A stretch of 64,000 nucleotides of DNA from Asticcacaulis taihuensis (GTDB taxonomy: Bacteria; Pseudomonadota; Alphaproteobacteria; Caulobacterales; Caulobacteraceae): positions 992,001 to 1,056,000 of the forward strand of contig NZ_FMTS01000001.1 of NCBI RefSeq assembly GCF_900100255.1, in the 5' to 3' direction. Position numbers and translations under genes: made by a program. The first letter of the stretch is position 1, and each line of letters starts with the position of its first letter. The notes beneath the pieces were generated by a model that saw nothing but the letters and a program-made list of their open reading frames with translations, searched no databases and was not told where the DNA came from. This document shows, piece after piece, positions 27,225-35,078 of the stretch.

Positions 27225-28175
27225 ATGAAGCGGGGGATTTTTGCTGCTTCTGCAATCGCCTTGTCCTTGTCGTCTGGCTTTGCGTTGGCGACCGAGGCCG
27301 AGCGCGCCGTCATGGCGAAGGCGGAAATCCCGTCCTTCGACGCCCGCCTTATCACCCGCCCACCAGTCTGGCTGGACCTCGATCCGTTTTACCAGAAATA
27401 TGCCGATGCCGGCGGCATACCGATCATCGGCTCGAAGAATGTCCCCGACGCCGGTATCCTGGTGGCGCGCGATATTGTGCTCTACATGCTTTCCGAACGC
27501 CCGGATATCCGTAACCAGTTGATCCGCAATGGTGCCCGCGTCGGCATTATGGCGATCGACGAAACGACGACTGATATTCCCGAACAAAGCGACTGGAAAA
27601 AGCCGGCCATCGATGATCCGCGCCTGTCGAAATGCGATGTGCGCGACTATGCCAAGACCATAGGTTTGCAAACGGACCGCGATTATTGGGCGCAGCGTGC
27701 CCGCGGCATGGGCGGCACCTATACCACAGGGGCGGCGGAAAACATCATGGGTGTGCCCGGCACCCGTTATTATGGCGAGAACATCCTCGTTCACGAGTTC
27801 TCGCACAGCATTTTCGAAGCTATCCGCACGGCCGATCCGGCGCTTGAGGCGCGCGTGGAAGCGGCCTATGCCCATGCCAGGGAAAAGCGCCTGTGGCAGG
27901 GCGCCTACATGGCCAATACGCTTGATGAATACTGGGCCGAGGGCACGCAGTTCTGGTTCAATTCCAACAAGGCGTACATCACCGACACCCTGACTGTGCT
28001 CAATGCAGATGACTTCAAGGCCCACGATCCGGAATTCTATGCCCTCCTGTCAGAGGTCTACCGCTGGGATCATCGCATTCCGGCCGATGTTTATTATATG
28101 CACCCCGCCCGCATGAACACCGCCCACATCAGTCTGGATGAAAGCGGCAAGGCAAAAGATGACTGTTTCTCGTAA
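27225..28175 (+). CDS. Secreted HExxH protein, putative zinc metallopeptidase of unknown family
   Basis: A 316-residue protein with a signal peptide (MKRGIFAASAIALSLSSGFALA). It carries a clear HExxH site, H190-E191-F-S-H194 (ILVHEFSHSIFEAI), and a downstream NTLDEYWAEGTQFWF block 40-45 residues later. In that block E235 or E239 could be the third zinc ligand, as in gluzincins. The protein also contains GTRYYGENILVHEF and WDHRIPADVYYMHPA. I recognise no named family with certainty; it resembles uncharacterised zinc-dependent proteins of the anthrax-lethal-factor-like group. It starts one base after the DUF885 stop, so it is certainly co-translated. A role in cutting Pro/Hyp-rich protein is inferred from the locus. 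Confidence 0.75.
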   Translation: MKRGIFAASAIALSLSSGFALATEAERAVMAKAEIPSFDARLITRPPVWLDLDPFYQKYADAGGIPIIGSKNVPDAGILVARDIVLYMLSERPDIRNQLIRNGARVGIMAIDETTTDIPEQSDWKKPAIDDPRLSKCDVRDYAKTIGLQTDRDYWAQRARGMGGTYTTGAAENIMGVPGTRYYGENILVHEFSHSIFEAIRTADPALEARVEAAYAHAREKRLWQGAYMANTLDEYWAEGTQFWFNSNKAYITDTLTVLNADDFKAHDPEFYALLSEVYRWDHRIPADVYYMHPARMNTAHISLDESGKAKDDCFS

Positions 28176-28228
28176 GGTTGGAGCGTAGTACACTCGCTAG
28201 CGGCTGATGCCGGAGAGCGGGCGTAATC

Positions 28229-29038
28229 ATGCGGGACTCAGACAAGGTATTCGCGGGCTCGGTGCCGGAAAACTACGACCGTCACATGGTGCCGCTGATC
28301 TTCCAGCTCTATGCCGACGATATGGCCCGGCGCGCGGCCGCCCTGAAACCGGATGCGGTTCTGGAAATCGCCGCCGGCACCGGGGCCGTCACGCGTGCCC
28401 TGGCGCCGCAATTGCCGCCCGACACCTCCTATATCGTCACCGACCTGAACCCGCCGATGCTCGATTACGCGGCTTCACGGCAACCGCCGGATAAGCGCAT
28501 CCAATGGCAACAGGCCGACGCCATGGCGCTGCCGTTTGCAGACGAAAGCTTCGATCTCGCCTTCTGCCAGTTCGGCGCCATGTTCTTTCCGGATCGCACA
28601 CAGGCTTACCGCGAAGCCCGGCGCGTGCTAAAACCCGGCGGGCATTTCCTGTTCAGCGTCTGGGATCGCATCGAGACGAATGTGTTTGCCGACGAGGTGA
28701 CTAACGCCCTCGCGCGGCTCCTGCCGGCCGATCCGCCGCGTTTCCTGGTCCGCACGCCACATGGCTACCACGATACGGCACTGATACGCAGTGAACTTAA
28801 GGCTGCGGGCTTCTCTGGCGTGGCTATAGACACCCGGACCGAAATCAGCCGCGCGCCATCCCCGCGTCATGTGGCCACTGCCTATTGCCAAGGCACCCTT
28901 CTGTGTAATGAAATCGAGGCCGCCGACGGAAACCCTGAAGCCGCGACGGATTATGTCACCGCTGCGCTGGCCGAAAAACATGGTCATGGCGCGATCGCCG
29001 CAAAGATACAGGCCCATGTTATCGAGGCGTCAGTTTGA
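28229..29038 (+). CDS. Class I SAM-dependent methyltransferase
   Basis: A 269-residue cytoplasmic protein with the Rossmann methyltransferase motifs. Motif I is VLEIAAGTGAVTRAL, an acidic residue follows in IVTDLNPPMLD, then the QQADAMALPFADESFDLAFCQFGAMFFPD stretch, and the post-motif is RVLKPGGHFLFSVWD. It is closest in pattern to UbiE/COQ5-like methyltransferases (methyltransf_11/25). It follows the HExxH gene by 53 bases and precedes GH43 by 70, so it may be a passenger in the operon. Its substrate is not evident, and it has no obvious role in glycoprotein use. Confidence 0.85.
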   Translation: MRDSDKVFAGSVPENYDRHMVPLIFQLYADDMARRAAALKPDAVLEIAAGTGAVTRALAPQLPPDTSYIVTDLNPPMLDYAASRQPPDKRIQWQQADAMALPFADESFDLAFCQFGAMFFPDRTQAYREARRVLKPGGHFLFSVWDRIETNVFADEVTNALARLLPADPPRFLVRTPHGYHDTALIRSELKAAGFSGVAIDTRTEISRAPSPRHVATAYCQGTLLCNEIEAADGNPEAATDYVTAALAEKHGHGAIAAKIQAHVIEASV

Positions 29039-29108
29039 CAAGATGTCTTTTCACGGTGTAAGCGCAATTGTCTGACATTTACTCCTTCCCAGTTTCCCAG
29101 AGTCCGCA

Positions 29109-30137
29109 ATGCCCGTCTTTAGCCGTCGTCACTTTCTAACCACATCCGCAGGTGCCGGTCTGATGTCTCCTATTCTTGCGCAGGCCGCTGAGCGCCCCTC
29201 AAAGATCGTCAATCCACTGGTCCTGCAACGCGCCGACCCGCAAGTTTTCAAACATGATGACGGTTATTACTACATGATGGCCTCGGTGCCCGAATATGAC
29301 CGGCTGGCCATCCGCCGCGCCCGTACCCTGGCCGGACTGTCAACAGCGGAAGAGGCTGTGGTCTGGCGTCGCCCCGAAAGCGGCCGGATGGCCGGCTATA
29401 TCTGGGCGCCGGAACTGCATCATTTCGACGGCCAGTGGCACATCTATTTCGCTGCCGGAAATGGCGACGACAAGTTCCATATCCGTACCTATGTGCTTTC
29501 CTGCACGGATACCAACCCGCTAACCGGCAAATGGTCCCTGACCGGCCAGCTTGAAACGCCGTGGGATAGCTTCACCCTCGATTCCACGACCTTCGTCCAT
29601 CGCGGCGTACGCTATCTGTGCTGGGCGCAGCATGAACCAGGGATCGACACCAACAGCAATCTTTACCTGGCGCCGCTGGCCACGCCGATTACCCTTGCCG
29701 CAAAACCGGCCCGCCTGACGGTCCCCACCTATGACTGGGAAACCATCGGCTTCAAGGTCAATGAAGGCCCCGCCCTTTTGGCACGCAACGGCCGTCTGTT
29801 CCTGACCTATTCGGCCGCCGCTACTGATTACCATTACTGCATGGGTCTGCTGACGGCGCACGACGACGCCGACATCATGGACCCGGCCTCGTGGGTAAAA
29901 TCACCGGAGCCGGTATTCAAAAGTTCTCCAGCCCATAACGTCTGGGGTCCCGGCCACAACAGCTTCACGGTCGATGAAAACGGGCGCGACATGCTGGTCT
30001 ATCACGCCCGCGACTATAAGGACATTCAGGGCGATCCCCTGTTCGATCCGAACCGCCACACCCGCGTCCAGCCGATCCATTATACGGCGGACGGTGTGCC
30101 GGATTTCGGAGAACCCGTGGCAAATGGCCCGCTTTAA
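29109..30137 (+). CDS. GH43 family glycosidase, probable alpha-L-arabinofuranosidase
   Basis: A Tat-exported 342-residue five-bladed beta-propeller hydrolase (signal SRRHFLTTSAGAGLMS... ending AQAA). The GH43 catalytic triad can be placed at D43 (RADPQVF, general base), D158 (TLDSTTF, pKa modulator) and E219 (KVNEGPALL, general acid). The YIWAPELHHFDGQWHIYFAA segment is standard for the family. GH43 arabinofuranosidases remove alpha-linked L-Araf; in extensin the terminal alpha-1,3-Araf caps the beta-arabinofuranosides that GH127 attacks. The gene ends in a 4-base overlap with the convergent M24 gene. Xylosidase activity is an alternative. Confidence 0.85.
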   Translation: MPVFSRRHFLTTSAGAGLMSPILAQAAERPSKIVNPLVLQRADPQVFKHDDGYYYMMASVPEYDRLAIRRARTLAGLSTAEEAVVWRRPESGRMAGYIWAPELHHFDGQWHIYFAAGNGDDKFHIRTYVLSCTDTNPLTGKWSLTGQLETPWDSFTLDSTTFVHRGVRYLCWAQHEPGIDTNSNLYLAPLATPITLAAKPARLTVPTYDWETIGFKVNEGPALLARNGRLFLTYSAAATDYHYCMGLLTAHDDADIMDPASWVKSPEPVFKSSPAHNVWGPGHNSFTVDENGRDMLVYHARDYKDIQGDPLFDPNRHTRVQPIHYTADGVPDFGEPVANGPL

Positions 30138-31315
30138 ACCCTATTGATGGCTTCCTGCGGTTCGGTGAACCACTTCGCGCCGTTTTCCGTGACGTACATG
30201 TGGTCTTCCAGGCGGACGCCGAAGGTATCGGGCACCACGATCATCGGCTCATTGGAGAAGCACATGCCCGGCGCCAGCGGCGTTGTGTCGCCACGTACGA
30301 GGAAGGCCGGTTCATGTATACTGAGGCCGATGCCGTGGCCCGTGCGGTGCGGCGTACCCGGCAGGTTGTAATCCGGCCCCAGGCCATGTTTTTCCAGAAC
30401 GGCGCGGGCGGCATAATCGACCGCCTCGCACGGTAGACCAACCTCGACGCGCGCAAAGGCGGCGGCCTGGGCTTCCTTCTCGATGTCCCAGATGCGCTGA
30501 TAGTCCGGTTTCGGCTGACCGAAGATATAGGTGCGGGTGATGTCCGAGGTATAACCCTGCACGTAGCAGCCGGTATCGACCAGCACCAGATCGCCCTCCT
30601 TCAGGCGCTGCTCGCCCGGCAGGCCATGCGGGAAGGCTGTGCCACGGCCGAACTGGGTAATGACGAAGGAGTTACCCGAAGCCCCCAGCTTGCGGTGCGC
30701 CGCCTCGATGAAATTATTGACCTCTTTCGTGGTGATGCCTTCGTAAAGCATCCGTGCCACGGCCTTATGCACAAGGATGGTCATGTCCTTGGCCTGCTGC
30801 ATCAGGGCCAGTTCCGCCGCTGACTTGTACATGCGGCAGCCATTGATGACGGACGAGGCCTCCTTGATGTCCAGCCCGGTCTCGCGGCCCAGGCGGCTGA
30901 CCATCTCGAACGACATGGCCGGATCGACAGCGATGACCGTGGCGCCCCAGTCGCTCATGGCCTGGCCGATCAGGGCGTGCGGACTTTCATGCTCCTGCCA
31001 CAGGCGGAACTCAGCGGTGATCTTCATATCGGCTTCGAGTGAACCCAGCTCGAAGAACGGACAGATCATCAATGGGTCGCCCGTCACGGGGATCAGCATA
31101 CTGACCAGGCGCTCCGAAGCGCCCCAGGGAACGCCGGCGAAATAGTTGAGGCTGGCCCCTGCCCCGACCAGAAGCGCATCGGCGCCCATGTTGCGGGTCA
31201 GCTTACGTGCCTTCTCGATGCGCGCCAGGCGTTCGGCGATAGTGATGGCCGGCGCCTGGTGAGCATAGACCGATAGTTTCGCCAGTTCGGCTTCGGGGGT
31301 GGATGAACCGATCAT
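30134..31315 (-). CDS. M24 metallopeptidase, Xaa-Pro aminopeptidase/dipeptidase type
   Basis: A cytoplasmic 393-residue pita-bread enzyme. All five dinuclear-metal ligands are visible: D247 (LVDTGC), D258 (TSDITRTY), H327 (HRTGHGIGLSIHEP), E356 (SNEPMI) and E370 (VRLEDH). An N-terminal creatinase-like domain (about 1-165) is present. Such enzymes cut X-Pro bonds, which most peptidases cannot, and so are suited to Pro- or Hyp-rich peptides. There is no signal peptide. It starts 11 bases after the D-amino-acid dehydrogenase stop, with GGAAG before the ATG, so the two share an operon. Creatinase or ectoine hydrolase are less likely given the context. Confidence 0.88.
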   Translation of the reverse strand: MIGSSTPEAELAKLSVYAHQAPAITIAERLARIEKARKLTRNMGADALLVGAGASLNYFAGVPWGASERLVSMLIPVTGDPLMICPFFELGSLEADMKITAEFRLWQEHESPHALIGQAMSDWGATVIAVDPAMSFEMVSRLGRETGLDIKEASSVINGCRMYKSAAELALMQQAKDMTILVHKAVARMLYEGITTKEVNNFIEAAHRKLGASGNSFVITQFGRGTAFPHGLPGEQRLKEGDLVLVDTGCYVQGYTSDITRTYIFGQPKPDYQRIWDIEKEAQAAAFARVEVGLPCEAVDYAARAVLEKHGLGPDYNLPGTPHRTGHGIGLSIHEPAFLVRGDTTPLAPGMCFSNEPMIVVPDTFGVRLEDHMYVTENGAKWFTEPQEAINRV

Positions 31316-31326
31316 TGCAATCTTCC

Positions 31327-32577
31327 TTACTTAAAACGTTCCAGCCCGAAGGCCTCCGGCGCACGGCCGCTTTTGAGCATATCGGCGACGATTTCGCCGG
31401 TCACCGCCCCGAGCGTCAAGCCGAGATGCTGGTGCCCGAAGGCATAAAAGAGATTATCGGCCCGGTCCGAGCGGCCGATCGCCGGCAGGTAATCCGGCAG
31501 GGTCGGGCGAGTACCGATCCATTCTCCACCTTCACCTTTGAACGGCAAGCCAAGATCACCAACATGCTTGCGCAAGCGCGTCCACTTGCGCGGGTCCGGC
31601 GCGGCATCCACCTGGTTGAACTCGACAAAGCTGGCCGCGCGGAGGCCATGCTCAAAGCCCGTCACGATCATCGAGCGATCCTCGAAGACCACCGGCGGAA
31701 AGCCCTTCGGCCAGCCGTGATCCGGCGTCTGGATATGATAGCCGCGCTCGGCGATCATCGGCACGGATTCGCCAAGACCTTCCAGCAGGGGTTTGGAGCC
31801 GATACCCGCCGCAATCACAACCGTATCAGCGGTCAGTTGTTCGCCCCCGCTCAGCACCGCCCAGGCGCTGCCCTTGCGGATAATCATTTTCTCGACGCGT
31901 TCAAACAGATACCGGCCGCCGCGCTCGATGAACCGTTCGCCCAAAGTCTCCAGCATCCGGCGAGTGTCGGCGATCTGCGCCGTGCCGATAAAGCGAATCG
32001 CCCCGTGGATTTTCTTTTGCGTCAGCGCCGACAATTGCGACATCTCGTCATCGGTCACTGGTCGCAGAGTGGCCGTTCCGGTATCCGCGGCAGACCACGA
32101 GCTTAAGCCCCTGGCGGCGCTTTCCGGCGTTTCCCAGACGACAAAATGACCATCTTCGCAGAGCAGGTCCGGCACCCCGATATCCGCCACCCGCCGTTGC
32201 CAGGCGGGCATGGCTTGGGCCAGAAGACTTTTCAGGGCCACCTTGCCCTGCGCGAAACGCTTGGGTTGCGCCGCGGCCAACAGGCGCAGCGAAAACGGCA
32301 GCCAGGCAAAAAAACCTTGCGGCGGCAGGGACAGCGCGCCGCCACGCATGAACCAGCGCCGCCAGGCGGATTTTACCGTCGCCATCGAGGCGAGCGGCTC
32401 GGCCTGCTCGGTGGCGATATGACCGGCATTGCCGTAAGAGGCCGAGTCCCGGCTGCCGCTGTCACACAAGGTGACGTGAAATCCCTGTGCCTGAAGCGCC
32501 AGGGCGATATTCAAGCCGACCACGCCGCCACCAATGACCAAACTCTTCTTAAGTGCGTTATCTTGGGGCACCGTCAT
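31327..32577 (-). CDS. FAD-dependent D-amino-acid dehydrogenase, candidate cis-4-hydroxy-D-proline dehydrogenase
   Basis: A 416-residue DAO-superfamily flavoprotein. The dinucleotide motif VIGGGVVGLNIALAL lies at residues 14-28, followed by the DadA-like GNAGHI segment. The C-terminal EWIGTRPTLPDYLPAIGRS and FYAFGHQHLGLTLGAVTGE motifs carry the substrate and FAD contacts. In hydroxyproline catabolism this class oxidises cis-4-hydroxy-D-proline, made by the epimerase, to delta-1-pyrroline-4-hydroxy-2-carboxylate. The presence of the epimerase and deaminase in the same locus supports this over plain D-alanine dehydrogenase. The perfect 16-bp operator lies 36 bases upstream of the ATG. It is co-transcribed with M24. 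Confidence 0.85.
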   Translation of the reverse strand: MTVPQDNALKKSLVIGGGVVGLNIALALQAQGFHVTLCDSGSRDSASYGNAGHIATEQAEPLASMATVKSAWRRWFMRGGALSLPPQGFFAWLPFSLRLLAAAQPKRFAQGKVALKSLLAQAMPAWQRRVADIGVPDLLCEDGHFVVWETPESAARGLSSWSAADTGTATLRPVTDDEMSQLSALTQKKIHGAIRFIGTAQIADTRRMLETLGERFIERGGRYLFERVEKMIIRKGSAWAVLSGGEQLTADTVVIAAGIGSKPLLEGLGESVPMIAERGYHIQTPDHGWPKGFPPVVFEDRSMIVTGFEHGLRAASFVEFNQVDAAPDPRKWTRLRKHVGDLGLPFKGEGGEWIGTRPTLPDYLPAIGRSDRADNLFYAFGHQHLGLTLGAVTGEIVADMLKSGRAPEAFGLERFK

Positions 32578-32612
32578 CGACCTTATTCATCCACATCACT
32601 ACAGATCACCAA

Positions 32613-32628
32613 ATATCGTATACGATAT
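32613..32628. promoter_or_regulatory. Operator c, perfect 16-bp palindrome ATATCGTATACGATAT
   Basis: This is the best copy of the locus-wide element: all eight base pairs of the two half-sites match. It lies 36 bases upstream of the D-amino-acid dehydrogenase start and in the same gap as the GntR gene. Its GT/AC symmetric core is typical of FadR-subfamily GntR binding sites. Confidence 0.8.
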
Positions 32629-32796
32629 ATAGTTTTCACAATCCATAGGTCACAAAAAGAAAACCTGACAGAAGACCCTGACGGCCGAACCCGCGCCTTC
32701 CGCCACCAGAGCTTACGCAAATGCCTCAAGATTACGAAAATGTCAGAATTTAATCCCTGACACCGGTTGCGCCCTTGTCATGGCGCCAGACTGGTG

Positions 32797-32816
32797 TCTA
32801 GTGTATACTATATAAA
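32797..32816. promoter_or_regulatory. Operator d (AGTGTATACTATATA) upstream of the GntR gene
   Basis: A GTATAC-centred copy about 50 bases before the GntR start. It shares the 13-mer TGTATACTATATA with the copy at 40313. Its position suggests that the regulator controls its own gene. Confidence 0.65.
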
Positions 32817-32863
32817 AACAGCGCAGGACTCACGTGAACCCTGTCGCCCTCCGGGAAACTTTC

Positions 32864-33529
32864 ATGACCATTGTGGTTCAAACCCTCTCCGAACAGATCT
32901 TTTCCCTGGTCCGTGACCGCATCATTTCCGGCAAGCTGCCCACCGATACGGCCATCCGCCAGGACGCCCTGGCCGCCGAGCTGGGCGTCAGCAAGATTCC
33001 ACTGCGCGAGGCCCTCGCCCGCCTGGAGCAGGAGGGCCTGCTTCTCTCCCACGCCAATCGCGGCTTCTTCGTCCGGCCACTGAACGCCGACGAGGTCGAA
33101 GAGGTCTTCGCCCTGCGCCTGAAACTCGAACCCGAAGCCGTGGGTGAAGCCGCAAAAGTGGCTACGGACGCCGACCGGAAAGCCGCCCGCGCCGCGCTCG
33201 ATGCGCTTGATGTTGCCGCCAGTGGCGATAAGACCCAGGTGGGCAAGCTCAACCGTGCCTTCCATATGTCGCTCGTTTATCCGCTGCATCGCCAGATTAC
33301 CGTCCAGATCATTGAGCGCCTGAATATCATCTCGGAACGCTATGTCGGCAAGCACCTGGAACCGGCGGGCCGCGACGACCGCGCCCACAATGAACACCTG
33401 GCCCTGTTTGAACTGTGGGCTACCGGCAAGTCGGAAGAGGTCTCGGCCCTGATGCGCCAGCATATCGCCATGACGCTGGAAGACCTGCGCAAGCAGTTCG
33501 AAACGGAAAAAACAGCGGCCAGCGCTTAA
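32864..33529 (+). CDS. GntR-family (FadR/FCD) regulator, candidate master regulator of the hydroxyproline-glycoprotein locus
   Basis: A 221-residue regulator with an N-terminal winged helix (TAIRQDALAAELGVSKIPLREALARLEQEGLLLSHANRGFFV) and an FCD effector domain. The domain has the expected helical pattern and His residues (LNRAFHMSLV, RAHNEHLALF, MRQHIAM) for metal-assisted ligand binding. I prefer the ATG at 32864; a GTG at 32834 is in frame. It stands alone between two operator copies and ends in a strong terminator. GntR repressors are known to control hydroxyproline genes elsewhere (HypR of Sinorhizobium). Control of all GTATAC operators in this locus is an inference from position and palindrome type. 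Confidence 0.88.
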   Translation: MTIVVQTLSEQIFSLVRDRIISGKLPTDTAIRQDALAAELGVSKIPLREALARLEQEGLLLSHANRGFFVRPLNADEVEEVFALRLKLEPEAVGEAAKVATDADRKAARAALDALDVAASGDKTQVGKLNRAFHMSLVYPLHRQITVQIIERLNIISERYVGKHLEPAGRDDRAHNEHLALFELWATGKSEEVSALMRQHIAMTLEDLRKQFETEKTAASA

Positions 33530-33549
33530 GATTTCTCAGTAATCAATTA

Positions 33550-33579
33550 AAAAGGCCCCGGATCGCTCCGGGGCCTTTT
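33550..33579. terminator. Intrinsic terminator, 13-bp stem with TCGC loop
   Basis: AAAAGGCCCCGGA and TCCGGGGCCTTTT form a perfect 13-bp stem with a four-base loop and A/T runs on both flanks. It separates the convergent GntR and amino-acid permease genes and should work in both directions. Confidence 0.95.
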
Positions 33580-33596
33580 ATTTTGCGGCGCCTGCC

Positions 33597-35021
33597 CTAT
33601 TCGGCGGGCGTTGCCTTGGCTTCCTTGCGCAGGCGGCTGTTCCACCGGCCGAACGAGAAGTAGAAGACCAGACCGATGGCCATCCAGATCAACGTGAAAA
33701 GCTGACTCTGGATCGGCAGGCTGGAAAAGATAAAGATGCAGCCCCCAATGGTGATCAGGCCAACCAGCCAGTAGAGCGGCGTCTTGAAGGTTCGCTGCAT
33801 GTCCGGCAGTTTCCGGCGCAGGATGATCATCGAAAGCGCCACAGCCACGAAGGCGATCAGGGTGCCGGCATTGGACAGCTCGGCGATCTGCTTCAAGGGG
33901 ATAAAGCCGGCGAAGATGGCAACAAAGATACCGGTCAGGAGGGTGATCAGGGCCGGTGCGCCCTTGGCATTGACCTTGGCCACGGCTTGCGGCAGCAGAC
34001 CGTCACGCGCCATGACGAAGAAGATGCGGCTCTGGCCGTACATCATGACAAGGATGACCGATGGAAGGGCTACGATAGCGGCGCCGCCAACCAGCGAGGC
34101 CACCAAGGGCTGGCCAAGTGTGCGCAGGACGTGCGGCAGCGGTTCGCCCGACGCGGCGATATCCTGATAACCGACAGCCCCAACGGCGACAGCGGCCACC
34201 AGCATGTAGATCAGCGTCGAGACACCCATGGAACCCAGGATGCCGATGGTCAGGTCGCGGCCAGGGTTCTTGGCTTCTTCGGCCGAGGTCGAAACGGCAT
34301 CGAAGCCGAAGAAGGCGAAGAACACGATAGCCGCTGCAGCCATGACGCCGAGCTTTTCGCCGCCGACCTCATGCGCCAGGAAACCAAAGGGCATGAACGG
34401 ATCGTAGTGACCGGCCTGGATGGCGGGAAAACCCAGAACGACAAAGGCGCCGAGTGCCACGATCTTGACAATGACGAGAATGATATTGAGCGTGGCGCTT
34501 TCACGGGCGCCGATCAGCAGCAGCCCCATGACGGCCAGGGACACGACGACGGCGGGCAGATTGACCAGTCCGCCGGCATAGGGGCCGCTAAGCAGGAAGG
34601 CCGGCAGGTGCAGACCAATGCCCTCCTCCAGCCAGCCGACCAAGTGGGCCGACCAGCCGACGGCCACCGTCGAACAGGCCAGCGAATATTCCAGGATCAG
34701 CGCCCAGCCAACGACCCAGGCCACAATCTCGCCCATACTGGAATAGCTGTAGGTATAGGCGGAACCGGCCGTCGGGATCAGGGTCGACATTTCGGTGTAA
34801 CACAGGGCCGCGCAGGCGCAGACAATGCCGCACAGGGCAAACGAGACAATAACGCCCGGCCCGGCCAGACCCGCGCCGACGCCGGTCAGGGTATAGATGC
34901 CGGTGCCGATGATGCCGCCAATCCCCAGCGCCATCAGGTGCGGCCAGCTCAGCGTCTTGGCCAGCGTCTTGCCGTCTTCTTCCGCGCGCCTCAGCGGCTT
35001 CAGTGGTCCAAATAATCCCAT
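33597..35021 (-). CDS. APC-family amino acid permease (cationic amino acid transporter-like)
   Basis: A 474-residue inner-membrane carrier with twelve or more helices. The APC signature is present in helix 1 (ALGIGGIIGTGIYTLTG), with the conserved FFAFFGFDAVSTSAEEAKNPGRDLTIGI segment of the CAT group. Members exchange or import amino acids by proton symport. In this setting it is a candidate proline, hydroxyproline or short-peptide-derived amino acid importer. The ATG at 35021 has GGGA upstream. It lies downstream of the 35079-37859 gene on the same strand, past a hairpin, and no own operator is visible. Confidence 0.88.
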   Translation of the reverse strand: MGLFGPLKPLRRAEEDGKTLAKTLSWPHLMALGIGGIIGTGIYTLTGVGAGLAGPGVIVSFALCGIVCACAALCYTEMSTLIPTAGSAYTYSYSSMGEIVAWVVGWALILEYSLACSTVAVGWSAHLVGWLEEGIGLHLPAFLLSGPYAGGLVNLPAVVVSLAVMGLLLIGARESATLNIILVIVKIVALGAFVVLGFPAIQAGHYDPFMPFGFLAHEVGGEKLGVMAAAAIVFFAFFGFDAVSTSAEEAKNPGRDLTIGILGSMGVSTLIYMLVAAVAVGAVGYQDIAASGEPLPHVLRTLGQPLVASLVGGAAIVALPSVILVMMYGQSRIFFVMARDGLLPQAVAKVNAKGAPALITLLTGIFVAIFAGFIPLKQIAELSNAGTLIAFVAVALSMIILRRKLPDMQRTFKTPLYWLVGLITIGGCIFIFSSLPIQSQLFTLIWMAIGLVFYFSFGRWNSRLRKEAKATPAE

Positions 35022-35035
35022 TGTGTTTCCCAAAA

Positions 35036-35069
35036 ATATAATTGGCCACGATCCGGACGGATCGTGGCC
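35036..35069 (-). terminator. Hairpin between the large secreted protein gene and the permease
   Basis: An 11-bp perfect stem (GGCCACGATCC / GGATCGTGGCC, four-base loop) lies just after the stop of the upstream gene. It is followed on the minus strand by an A/T-rich tract ending in TTTTT. It probably terminates or attenuates transcription into the permease gene, whose ATG is 15 bases further on. Confidence 0.7.
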
Positions 35070-35078
35070 TGATGAGTG

